NCBI RefSeq assembly: GCF_017355955.1 | Contig: NZ_JAFFID010000003.1 | Span: forward strand, 248,001 to 312,000 | DNA: 64,000 nucleotides | Direction of reading: 5' to 3' | From: Sabulibacter ruber | GTDB taxonomy: Bacteria > Bacteroidota > Bacteroidia > Cytophagales > Hymenobacteraceae | Shown here: piece after piece, positions 1-9,200 of the stretch | Layout of the letters: each line of letters starts with the position of its first letter | Position numbering within the stretch: position 1 is the first letter of the stretch | Notes under the pieces: generated by a model | What the model saw: only the letters and a program-made list of their open reading frames with translations | Told to the model about the DNA's origin: nothing | Database searches by the model: none | Position numbers and translations under genes: made by a program

Positions 1-29
1 AAAGACATTCCTTCAGAAATACAGAATTG

Positions 30-893
30 CTAGTCTGCGAAACTGCCCATTGTGCCGCTTTCAAAGTCTTCTATGGCTTGCACCAGTTCCTGGTTTGTAT
101 TCATCACGAAGGGGCCGTAGGTAGCCAATGGTTCTTCAATGGGCTCCCCGGCCAGCACCAGGAACGTTGAATCCTCTTCAAAGGCGACTTCAATCCCGTC
201 TGCATCCCACCCAAAGACCACCAACTGTTTGGTCTGGGCAGCGCGGTTGCCGTGCAGTTGCACACTTCCTTTCACCACATAGATACCCACGTTGTAAGCG
301 GCCGGCAACTGTAATTGCAGAGTCGTGCCTTTGGGTTGATGCACATCCAGGATGGTAATGGGCGAGAAAGTTTCGGCGGGACCAGAAACCCCTGCGTAGC
401 TACCCGAGATAACCCGGATGGCCCCTTTCCCCTCTGCGGTGGCAATTACCGGGATGGTTCCGCTTCTGAGTTCCTGGTAACGGGGCGGAAACATCTTGTC
501 TTTTTTGGGCACGTTCACCCACAGTTGAATCAGTTCCAGTACGCCACCTTGCCGGGCAAATTCCTTTTCGTGCCGTTCCTCGTGGAGCAGTCCGGCGCCA
601 GCGGTCATCCACTGCACATCGCCCGGACCGATTTTGCCGCTGTACCCAGCCGTGTCTCTGTGGGCCAGGTAACCCTGGTACACAATGGTGACCGTTTCAA
701 AGCCCCGGTGCGGGTGCGGATCTGCCCCCAACGGAGACTCGGTAGGCTCCACTTGCATGGGTCCGGTATGGTCAATCAGGAGAAAAGGGCTCAGCTGCCT
801 AATTCTGGAACCAGGCATGGGGCTGGTCACCTGAAAGCCCTCCCCTACCTGTTTCTTCACACCGTCAATTACCTGAAATATCCTTCGGTTCAT
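30..893 (-). CDS. Pirin family protein (cupin)
   Basis: A 287-residue bicupin of the pirin family, close to the usual length. The N-terminal cupin carries the metal-binding pattern of pirins: His60 and His62 in PHPHRGFE, then His104 and Glu106 in AGAGLLHEER, at the spacing known from human pirin. The C-terminal half (about 170-280) is the pirin C domain. Family members bind Fe(II); some have quercetin 2,3-dioxygenase activity and others act as redox sensors, so the substrate cannot be assigned. It looks like a cytoplasmic protein with no signal peptide. It stands alone, with aspA downstream in the same direction but separated by about 90 bp that include a palindromic repeat. Confidence 0.93.
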   Translation of the reverse strand: MNRRIFQVIDGVKKQVGEGFQVTSPMPGSRIRQLSPFLLIDHTGPMQVEPTESPLGADPHPHRGFETVTIVYQGYLAHRDTAGYSGKIGPGDVQWMTAGAGLLHEERHEKEFARQGGVLELIQLWVNVPKKDKMFPPRYQELRSGTIPVIATAEGKGAIRVISGSYAGVSGPAETFSPITILDVHQPKGTTLQLQLPAAYNVGIYVVKGSVQLHGNRAAQTKQLVVFGWDADGIEVAFEEDSTFLVLAGEPIEEPLATYGPFVMNTNQELVQAIEDFESGTMGSFAD

Positions 894-949
894 CTGTTAT
901 TCATTTAAATGGAGTGGCGGAGCCCGTGCTTTTCAACAGCACCTTTCCT

Positions 950-984
950 GTTTAAAGCCTCTTTTTCTAAAATAAGCTGTAAAC
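950..984. repeat. Degenerate ~35-nt intergenic palindrome, copy
   Basis: The sequence begins GTTTAAAGCC and ends AGCTGTAAAC, with a T-rich then A-rich middle. It is an imperfect inverted repeat of the family that recurs at gene ends through the window. It touches the aspA stop codon. Confidence 0.55.
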
Positions 985-2396
985 TACCCGTTGATGTACA
1001 CCGGATGGATCATGTTTTCAAAAGAATAGATTTCATCCCACTTCTGCTGGGTGATGAGTTTGCGCTCCAGTACCACAATCTGGTGGATGGATTTACCGGT
1101 GGCCAGCGCCTCTTTGGCAATGGAGGCCGAGGTCTCGTAGCCCAACAAGGGGTTAAGGGCGGTCACAATGCCAATGCTGCGCATTACCTCTTCGCGACAC
1201 ACATCCACGTTGGCCACAATGCCGTCAACACATTTGGTACGCAGGGTGGTAATGGCGTTGATCATGTAGTTCATGGAGGTAAACAAGCTGAACGCAATCA
1301 CCGGCTCCATGACGTTGAGCTGCAACTGACCGGCTTCGGCGGCTATGGAAATAGTAACATCGGCGCCCATCACGTAGAAAGCGGTTTGGTTCACCACTTC
1401 CGGAATCACGGGGTTCACCTTACCCGGCATGATGGACGAGCCCGGCTGCATGGGCGGCAGTTTGATCTCGTTCAATCCGGCCCGGGGACCAGATGAAAGC
1501 AAGCGCAGGTCATTACAAATTTTGGAAATCTTAAGGGCACTGCGTTTTAGCATGGCCGACACCAGCACATAGGTTCCCATGTCAGAAGACGCTTCTATCA
1601 GATCAGGTGCCAGGGTGATAGGCAGTTTGGTAATTTGAGCCAGGTAGCGCGTGCAGAGCTCTGGGTATCCCTGCGGGGCGTTGATACTGGTACCAATGGC
1701 GGTACCGCCCATGTTGCACTCCCGCAGCTTGCGTTGGGCTTCGCGCAGGTGCTTGATATCGTCGTTGATGGTGGTGGCAAAACTATGGAATTCCTGGCCT
1801 AAAGTCATGGGCACGGCATCCTGCAACTGGGTGCGGCCCATCTTCAAGACATTCTTGAACTCTTCCGCTTTGCGCAAGAAGGATTTCCGGAGGGCATCCA
1901 GGGCTTTCAGGTACACATCCACTTTCAGATGCACCGCCATCATGATAGACGTGGGGTACGTGTCATTGGTGGATTGGGAACAGTTGACGTGGTTGTTGGG
2001 GTGCAGAAACTCGTACTGGCCTTTCTGATGCCCCAGGTACTCCAGTCCGATGTTGGCGATGACCTCGTTCACGTTCATGTTCACCGAGGTACCCGCGCCG
2101 CCCTGAATCAGATCGGTCACAAACTGATCCAGGTACTTGCCGGCAATGAGTTCATCGCAGGCGAAAATGATGGCTTCGGCTAGTTTCTTGTCCAGAACTC
2201 CCAGATCCCGGTTGGCCATGGCGGCGGCTTTTTTCACGTAGGCAAACGCCACAATGAAAAGCGGCTCAGAGGCAACGGTGATTCCGGTGATGTTGAAGTT
2301 TTCCAGGGCCCTGAGGGTCTGCACCCCGTAGTAAGCGGTGTTAGGAATCTCTTTCTCGCCCAGGAAATCGTGTTCTATTCTAAAGTCTGTGTTCAT
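984..2396 (-). CDS. aspA: Aspartate ammonia-lyase
   Basis: A 470-residue member of the aspartase/fumarase superfamily, which converts L-aspartate to fumarate and ammonia. The family signature GSSIMPGKVNPVIPE is present near residues 317-331 and carries the catalytic-loop serine. The N-terminus (FRIEHDFLGEKEIPNTAYYG) and GGAGTSVNMNVNEVIAN near residue 100 are typical of aspartase rather than class II fumarase. It should be a cytoplasmic homotetramer. The ATG start at 2396 gives the full family length. Fumarase is a less likely alternative because its N-terminal region differs. Confidence 0.95.
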   Translation of the reverse strand: MNTDFRIEHDFLGEKEIPNTAYYGVQTLRALENFNITGITVASEPLFIVAFAYVKKAAAMANRDLGVLDKKLAEAIIFACDELIAGKYLDQFVTDLIQGGAGTSVNMNVNEVIANIGLEYLGHQKGQYEFLHPNNHVNCSQSTNDTYPTSIMMAVHLKVDVYLKALDALRKSFLRKAEEFKNVLKMGRTQLQDAVPMTLGQEFHSFATTINDDIKHLREAQRKLRECNMGGTAIGTSINAPQGYPELCTRYLAQITKLPITLAPDLIEASSDMGTYVLVSAMLKRSALKISKICNDLRLLSSGPRAGLNEIKLPPMQPGSSIMPGKVNPVIPEVVNQTAFYVMGADVTISIAAEAGQLQLNVMEPVIAFSLFTSMNYMINAITTLRTKCVDGIVANVDVCREEVMRSIGIVTALNPLLGYETSASIAKEALATGKSIHQIVVLERKLITQQKWDEIYSFENMIHPVYING

Positions 2397-2515
2397 CTAG
2401 TGGTCTTGGTAACAGGTGTGGGGATACCCTGTACTGTACCGCTATTAGATGAACTTTGTTTTAATTCTGCAAGGCTGCGGTAAGTACGCACTTAGAGAAG
2501 AACAGCCCCGTAAGA

Positions 2516-2552
2516 GTTTTAAGCTTGTTTAGGGGAAACAAGGCTTGAAACG
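2516..2552. repeat. Degenerate ~35-nt intergenic palindrome, copy
   Basis: The left arm GTTTTAAGCTTGTTT and right arm AAACAAGGCTTGAAAC surround a short G-rich centre. This is one of the better-conserved copies. It lies between aspA and the small conserved gene at 2557. Confidence 0.65.
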
Positions 2553-2556
2553 CGCG

Positions 2557-2829
2557 TCAAACGGTAGAAAACTTCACTTTGATGATGGTGGTGAGATAGT
2601 CGTAGATTTCGGTGACTTCTTTGTCAAACAGGAAGGTGTTGTAGCCGTCGGCGTCTACTTTGCTTACGCGGCATCCGTTGTCTACCATCTGGAACACTAC
2701 TTCTCTGATGCGCAGCGGATGACCCGCAAGGTTGAGCATACAGGTAGCGTCTTGGGCCTCTACCCTCAAAAAGAGGTGGTGCAATGCATCATCAGCGTAT
2801 GAAAGCTGTTCTGTCATCTCGTGGTTCAT
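2557..2829 (-). CDS. Small conserved hypothetical protein
   Basis: A 90-residue protein that I do not recognise. It starts MNHEMTEQLSYADDAL and ends in a basic, hydrophobic segment (IIKVKFSTV). It contains no transmembrane segment, signal peptide or cysteine cluster; the composition suggests a small globular alpha/beta protein. It lies on the same strand as the permease upstream (start to stop gap about 75 bp), so the two may be co-transcribed. Codon use matches the neighbours, which supports a real gene, but no function can be given. Confidence 0.6.
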   Translation of the reverse strand: MNHEMTEQLSYADDALHHLFLRVEAQDATCMLNLAGHPLRIREVVFQMVDNGCRVSKVDADGYNTFLFDKEVTEIYDYLTTIIKVKFSTV

Positions 2830-2903
2830 GTAATAATAAAGTCTTCAACGCCCAAAAAGAGGGCAAGGTGCCATTTACGTCTACATTTTTTAAGCAAAGA
2901 CCG

Positions 2904-3791
2904 CTAAATAGCTGGTTTTCTGGGTTTACTCACCAGGTACACGCCCCCAAAAATCATGGCGGCATACAGGGCTTTCTGCCAGGTAAACACGTCTTTCCCT
3001 AACCCAACCGCAATGAGGATAGCGAAAACCGGTTGCAGATAGATGTACACGCCCACCAGCGCCGGGCTGGCGTATTTCATGGCCCACACGTTGAGCAGGT
3101 ACGCCAGAATAGTCATACAGATCACCACAAACGCCACCGCGCCCCAGATTGAAGCCGGGAAAGTAGCGTACTCTGGTTGTATGACCTGCGCCATCCCAAA
3201 CGGAATCACCCCCACTGAACCTACCAGAAACACGCGGCTCACCACCGTGATAGGATTGTACCGCTGCATCAAGGGCTTTACCAACACCAGAAACGCCCCA
3301 AAGCAGGCGGCGTTCACCAGCATGAGAATATCGCCCAGGATATTTCCCTGGGTGTTACCGGCTTTACCCGAGATCAGCATCATGGCTCCCAGCCCGGCAA
3401 TGAGAATGCCCACCATCCTGAACACCTTGATGCGCTCTTTGAGCAGATAGGAAGACAGCAGCACCACCACTACCGGCGACACCGTCTGGATAAGCGAAGC
3501 ATTGATGGGCGAGGTGAGGTTGAGCCCGCTGAAGAAGGAAAGCTGGTTGAGCGTAATCCCGAACAGACCGCAGAGCACAATCCTGACCCAATCGGTTTTG
3601 CTCTGGATTTTCTCTTTCACCACAAAAACCGAGATGGCCCCAAACACCAACACGGCACTCACCACCCGTATCACAATCAGCCCGAACGGCTGCACATAAT
3701 CTGGCATGATCTCCTTGGCGATGCTGTAGTTAGCCCCGTAGATGAGTGCCACCAGAAACAAGGCAGCATGCACCTGTACTTGTCTGTTCAT
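2904..3791 (-). CDS. EamA/DMT-family permease
   Basis: A 295-residue integral membrane protein with about ten hydrophobic segments arranged as two tandem EamA repeats (roughly residues 8-140 and 155-290), as in drug/metabolite transporters. The second repeat ends with the usual short basic tail (YLVSKPRKPAI). Such proteins export or exchange small metabolites at the inner membrane; the substrate cannot be predicted. The start at 3791 places the first membrane segment directly after a short MNRQVQVHA head, as expected. Confidence 0.9.
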   Translation of the reverse strand: MNRQVQVHAALFLVALIYGANYSIAKEIMPDYVQPFGLIVIRVVSAVLVFGAISVFVVKEKIQSKTDWVRIVLCGLFGITLNQLSFFSGLNLTSPINASLIQTVSPVVVVLLSSYLLKERIKVFRMVGILIAGLGAMMLISGKAGNTQGNILGDILMLVNAACFGAFLVLVKPLMQRYNPITVVSRVFLVGSVGVIPFGMAQVIQPEYATFPASIWGAVAFVVICMTILAYLLNVWAMKYASPALVGVYIYLQPVFAILIAVGLGKDVFTWQKALYAAMIFGGVYLVSKPRKPAI

Positions 3792-4163
3792 GACCGCAAA
3801 GGTAACCTGGTACCCTTTACATCACCTAACCGGCTCACCCTGTTTTAGGGTTACTTTAATGAAATCAGGTTGAAAACAGAACCGGGTAGTTCCTTCCACT
3901 AACGTGCCATAAGGCGCATTTACCTGCATTCTCCGGTATTTATAGCATTATAACCACTCGCATTTGTACTGATAGAAGGAATCTTTCTTTAGGGAAGAAA
4001 CATCACCTGGGCAAGGAATGAAAGCAGATAGAAAATGGTTTTTCCAGTGGCGGTTTACGTGTATTTACCCTTACTTTGCATGCCCATTCTGCTCTGGTCT
4101 TCCAAAGCAGCGTTAGAGGCAGAAAGCTATTTGACACGTGCTTTCGCTTTAAAACCTTTTGAA

Positions 4164-6056
4164 ATGAGTGATGCGATCAAACATGAGTGCGGAATAGCCA
4201 TTGTCCGCCTCCGCAAACCCTTAGAATATTATACCGAGAAATACGGCACTCCCATGTACGGCATCCAGAAGATGTACCTGCTCATGGAGAAACAGCACAA
4301 CCGTGGGCAAGACGGCGCCGGATTTGCCAGCATCAAAATCAACGCCAAACCGGGTACGGAATACATTGCCCGGTACCGGTCAGTGAAGACCAAGGCGATT
4401 GATGCTATTTTTGGGAAAATAAGCGAGAAATACAACAAGCTGAAACGCAAGTTCCCCGAGGACGCGAAAGACATTGATTGGCTCAGACAGAATCTCCCCT
4501 TCATGGGCGATGTGTATCTGGGCCATTTGCGTTATGGTACCCACGGCGAGAACAGCGTTGACAACTGCCACCCCATGGTGCGTGAGAACAACTGGCGTAA
4601 CCGGAGCCTGGCCGTGGCTGGTAACTTCAACATGACCAACGTAGATGAGCTCTTTGACGTGCTCACGGAACTTGGTCAGCATCCGCGCCAGAAAATTGAC
4701 ACCGTAACGGTGCTGGAAAAAATTGGCCATTTCCTGGACGAGGAAAACCAGCGCCTGTTTGACTACTTCAAACCCGACCACAACAACGAAGAAATTACCG
4801 CCCTCATTGAAGAGCACCTGGACCTGCAGCGCGTGCTGCGCCGGGCCTGCAAAGACTTTGACGGAGGCTACGCTATGGCGGGTCTTACCGGTTACGGAGC
4901 GGCCTTTGTGGTACGTGACCCATCGGGCATCCGTCCGGCCTATTATTACATGGACGATGAAGTGGTCGTGATCGCCTCGGAGAAACCGGCCATCAAAACC
5001 GCGTTCGGGGTTGATTATAACCAGATCAGGGAAATCACCCCGGGTCATGCGCTCATCATCCAGAAAAACGGGGAAGCCGCCGAGAAAGAGATCCTTCCGG
5101 CGCTGGAGAAGAAATCCTGCAGCTTTGAGCGCATCTACTTCTCCCGTGGCAACGACCCAGAGATCTACCAGGAACGCAAAGCCTTAGGCAAATTGCTGTG
5201 CCCGCAGGTGCTCAAAGCCATTGATTACGATTTAGAGAACACCGTTTTCTCCTACATCCCTAACACCGCCGAGACTTCTTTCCTGGGCATGATGGAAGGC
5301 GTGGAAGATTACCTGCGCGCGTACCGCCGCAAAGCCATTCTGGAAGCAGACGGCGATGAAGAGAAACTGGACAACCTGCTTTCTTTCCGGCCACGGGTAG
5401 AGAAACTGGTGATCAAAGACGCCAAGCTCAGAACCTTCATCACCGATGATACTTCCCGTGATGACCTGGTGGCCCACGTCTATGACACCACCTATGAAGT
5501 AGTGAAGAAAGGCGTTGACACCGTTGTGGTGATTGATGACTCCATTGTGCGCGGTACTACCCTGGAGAAAAGCATTATCAGAATGCTGGACCGTTTAGGG
5601 CCGAAGAAAATCATCATTGTGTCCTGCGCTCCGCAGATCCGCTACCCAGACTGCTACGGCATTGACATGTCTAAGATGAAGGAGTTTGTGGCGTTCAGAG
5701 CGCTCATGGGCTTGCTCAAAGACCGTAACCAGGAATGCCTGGCGCACGAGGTATATAAAAACTGCCAACTGGCCCTGAAAACCGGCGAAGCCAGAACCCG
5801 GAACTTTGTGCAGGAGCTCTACCGGCAATTCACCGCCGAAGAAATCAGCGGCAAAGTGGCCGAGATTGTCAAAGCGCCTAACGTAAAAGCCGAGGTACAG
5901 GTAATCTTCCAGACCATTGAAGGCCTGCACGAAGCCATCCCTAACCACATCGGGGACTGGTACTTCACCGGTAACTTCCCTACCCCGGGCGGTATGAAAG
6001 TGGTGAACCGCGCCTTCGTGAACTTTATGGAAAACAAAGCTGGAAGAGCGTATTAA
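4164..6056 (+). CDS. purF: Amidophosphoribosyltransferase (long Bacteroidota form)
   Basis: This enzyme class transfers glutamine-derived ammonia to PRPP in the first step of purine synthesis. I chose the ATG at 4164 over the upstream in-frame start at 4035 because it places the Ntn nucleophile Cys9 (HECGIA) behind an eight-residue propeptide, as in other PurF proteins; the 43 extra residues look hydrophobic and non-coding. The product is 630 residues, well above the 470-510 of canonical PurF. Extra length lies in the glutaminase half, for example the charged insert around residues 75-110. The PRPP-binding motif VVVIDDSIVRGTT sits near residue 453. It may be a paralogue beside a standard purF elsewhere. 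Confidence 0.88.
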   Translation: MSDAIKHECGIAIVRLRKPLEYYTEKYGTPMYGIQKMYLLMEKQHNRGQDGAGFASIKINAKPGTEYIARYRSVKTKAIDAIFGKISEKYNKLKRKFPEDAKDIDWLRQNLPFMGDVYLGHLRYGTHGENSVDNCHPMVRENNWRNRSLAVAGNFNMTNVDELFDVLTELGQHPRQKIDTVTVLEKIGHFLDEENQRLFDYFKPDHNNEEITALIEEHLDLQRVLRRACKDFDGGYAMAGLTGYGAAFVVRDPSGIRPAYYYMDDEVVVIASEKPAIKTAFGVDYNQIREITPGHALIIQKNGEAAEKEILPALEKKSCSFERIYFSRGNDPEIYQERKALGKLLCPQVLKAIDYDLENTVFSYIPNTAETSFLGMMEGVEDYLRAYRRKAILEADGDEEKLDNLLSFRPRVEKLVIKDAKLRTFITDDTSRDDLVAHVYDTTYEVVKKGVDTVVVIDDSIVRGTTLEKSIIRMLDRLGPKKIIIVSCAPQIRYPDCYGIDMSKMKEFVAFRALMGLLKDRNQECLAHEVYKNCQLALKTGEARTRNFVQELYRQFTAEEISGKVAEIVKAPNVKAEVQVIFQTIEGLHEAIPNHIGDWYFTGNFPTPGGMKVVNRAFVNFMENKAGRAY

Positions 6057-6105
6057 GGTGCTAATGCTTTATTGAGTTCATGTGCTAATTATCTAGCCTT
6101 GTGAT

Positions 6106-6149
6106 AAAAAGAAGAGAGCCGGTTCAGTTGAACCGGCTCTCTTCTTTTT
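6106..6149. terminator. Bidirectional terminator between convergent genes
   Basis: A perfect 21-bp stem has arms 6106-6126 (AAAAAGAAGAGAGCC...) and 6129-6149 and ends in a T-run on either strand. It separates purF from the convergent T9SS protein. Confidence 0.9.
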
Positions 6150-6160
6150 ATGCGTATATA

Positions 6161-6191
6161 TTTGGCCTGTTTTACAGAAAACAACCCGAAA
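6161..6191. repeat. Degenerate ~35-nt intergenic palindrome, copy
   Basis: It reads TTTGGCCTGTTTT, then GAAAAC, then CCCGAAA: an imperfect inverted repeat directly beside the purF terminator. Confidence 0.6.
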
Positions 6192-6218
6192 TCGAGAGGC
6201 TAAGGTTTAATGCTGTCC

Positions 6219-9200
6219 TTAGTTCACCACCAGGCGTCGCACTTGCCCCTGGCTTGTTTTCACAAAGTATAGGCCTTTCTTGTAGTGGCTTACATCCAAT
6301 GACTGCACGTTTTTGCCGGCATATATTTTTCTGCCGGTGGCATCCAACACATCAATGGTAACTTTTTGGCTGAAGCTGACTTTGCCGCCGTTTGCCGGAT
6401 TAGGGAACAGGGTGAAATCATTCTCCTTTTCCAGTTCTTCTTTGGAGGCCGTTAACGTACCCATGACCTGGTACACTGCCACAGAGCCACTCAGTTCATT
6501 CGCCACCAGCACATAGGGTCTGCCATTAGGGCTTGCGGTGTTCGGAATAAAGAAAATCCCTTCAGGCCCCTGGTCTCCAGCGTAAGCAGTAAGGCTGCGG
6601 CTATTCCTGTAATCTACAAAAACAGGCTGGGCCGGGTTGGTGATGTTGTAGACCATTACCCCTCCTACTCTTTCCAGCCCGATGAACGCATAATTTTTAC
6701 CTTCAATGGCAGCAACGGTCACACCCTCCGGCTCTGGTCCTTTGGCCCGGCTGCGGGACTTCACTCCGTTGCTTTCATTGTCTGCGTTGAAGAGCGGGGC
6801 AATGCTGGGATCGGTGGAAGTGATGCGCTCAAAATCATCACCGCTGTCGTACACCAACGCCTTGGATGTGGAGTTCCAGATGGAGAACGAACGGGAACCC
6901 AGCATGTAGAGCTCATCGTAGTCGCCATCTCCATCAGTATCGCCGTGCAGATTGGTGATGCGCAATCGGCCCAGGTTATTGTTCTGTTGCAGGATGGCGG
7001 CATTGGGGAAAACCGTAGGGTCAAGGGTAACCGCCCCCACTGTGGTGCGCTCCACTAAGCCGGTATATTCCTTTTCATCTCCTTCGTTGGCCGTAACCAG
7101 GTACGTCACTCCTCCCACGTTGTAGGAAGCAACGGCATCCGGAGTGTAGAACGCCTTTATAGGCCAGTTGGAAAGCAGCACCTGGTTGTTGTTATCAGAG
7201 GCATCAAACCCGTTGCCCAGTGCGCTCATGTCTTTGGTGCCCATGGCCCAGATGCTGGTCACAGAAGCGTTTTCCAGGTTGATCTCAGCGAAGGCGTTGT
7301 TCTCCTGAAGGGTCACCCACGCCCGGCGGGAATCTTCTGACACCGTGATGTATTCCGGCTCCAGGTCCTGCGACAGAGTGCTGGAAGCTTTGGTCTTGCG
7401 AACTCCCGCGGCTTTCAGGGTAGCTTCCTGGCTGTTGAAGCCATCAAAAAGCAAAGTGGTTACATTCGCCTGGGTAAGATTAGCTAGTCCACCAGACACA
7501 TCAATGATGGTGATGGAGCCTTCGGGGTCAATGGAGTAGTCTGCATTGGGTTGGCCTTCATTGGCCGTGAGCACCTTGGTACCGTCTGGGGTGAAGGTAA
7601 TCATATCGGGCAGGGCCCCTACGGTGACCTGTTTCTGGAACTCTCCGTTGGTGTTGAAGAAAACCACCGATCCGTTCAGGTGCTCGCTCGCGTTGGGCGA
7701 TGCCACGGCCACCATCCCGTTTTTCACCGCCACACTGGTGATGCCGCCATACGGCTTCATGTCTACAGACTTGATGAGTTGAATAGCCGCAGGGTTGGAG
7801 AAATCTGCGATGTCCAGCCGGTCTTGCACGGCACTGGTCATGTACAACCGCTGGGTTGCCGGGTCATGCACCACAATCTCGGTGGTACTGCCGCTGGCTA
7901 CGGGCTTAAAGCTGCCCACATGGTTCAGGCTGATTTCGCGGGTGGGTTGCGGGGCCAATCGGTCATTGTCTTTGAGGTAAACCGTGATGGAAGCGTTACC
8001 CGTGATGGTCAACCCTGTAGCATTCTCCAGGCTGAGCACAAAGTATTCATCCTGTTCCGCCTCGTTGTCGTCTATCACCGGAATGGTCACTACCTGCTCC
8101 GCCGGGCTGCTGCCGGTAAAGGTTAAAGTCTGCGTGGTATAAGTGATGTCTGCCGCACCAGCTGTGCTGAAAGGCGCCTGTTTAAGCACCAACTGCACCG
8201 ATCCGCTGGCTGGATTCACCAGATTCATTCTAATCTGCACCGACCCAGCATTTTCGTTCACCGTCAGGAAATTGCTGGCCAGCGAGATGGTAGTGTTGTA
8301 GGTAAACGCATAGGTATAAGCCGAGAACATAGGCTGGTTTTCGGTATCCTGTACCCCACTCACCACCAGGGAATAGCTTGCGCCGGAAGTGAATGGAGCT
8401 GAGTACGTTAAGGTGACCGTTTTGCCATTACTTCCTAATGTTGCCGACTGCAATCCGGCAATACCGGTATAGTGGCTCAGTTGGGTTGCAGAGGCGGCGT
8501 TCAATTCACGGCTAAACTCCAAAGCAATGGTAGTGTTGCTGACGGTTTTAGCTGTCACCACAGAAGGCGGGCCTGGGAATGCCCAGGTAGGCCAGGTTTG
8601 GGCCGCTGTACCAGAGGCAGTGCCCACCCAGTTTGCCGGGTTCAGGATGGCCTGCTGTAGCTGGGCTTTAGAACCGGTTTGCGGTCCGTTGTAATAAGCG
8701 TTTACAGTATTGCCAGACACGTTACCAGCCGCGGTACTCAGGTTAATGGAAGTAGCACCGTCAGTTAAGCCAGCAGGCAACATAGAGTTACTGCCGCTGC
8801 ACGAGGTGTTGGCAGAAACCCAGACATTGGAACTCAGGGCCGTGATGTACGCCGGATTTTGGGGAGTGCCTGTATATACCAGTACCTGGTCGCCGCTGGA
8901 GCTCAATCCAAAGCCGGAGCCAGATAAGGTTCCGAGGTTAGTGGTCAGGGCATCGTTCTGAATTCTCAGTACCGTTCCTGCCGCTACTCCTGCTGGCGGA
9001 GCCGTCCAGGTAAAGCCACCGGGGCACTGCGGCTGCGCGTTGGTGGTGTACTTGGCATCGGTGAAGTGAATCATGGTACCGGGCAGGATGTTCACCAGCG
9101 TTATGAGAGCAATCTCATCATCGGTGCTGGTGGCGTTCATGCGGTAAGCAACGGGCACCAGGTCCCCGGGCTGAAAAACTGTCTGCACGGCAATGGTGGT

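Noticed and set aside
4035..4163. N-terminal extension of purF
   Set aside because: Would add 43 hydrophobic residues before the Ntn propeptide and block Cys9 maturation; the ATG at 4164 fits the family.
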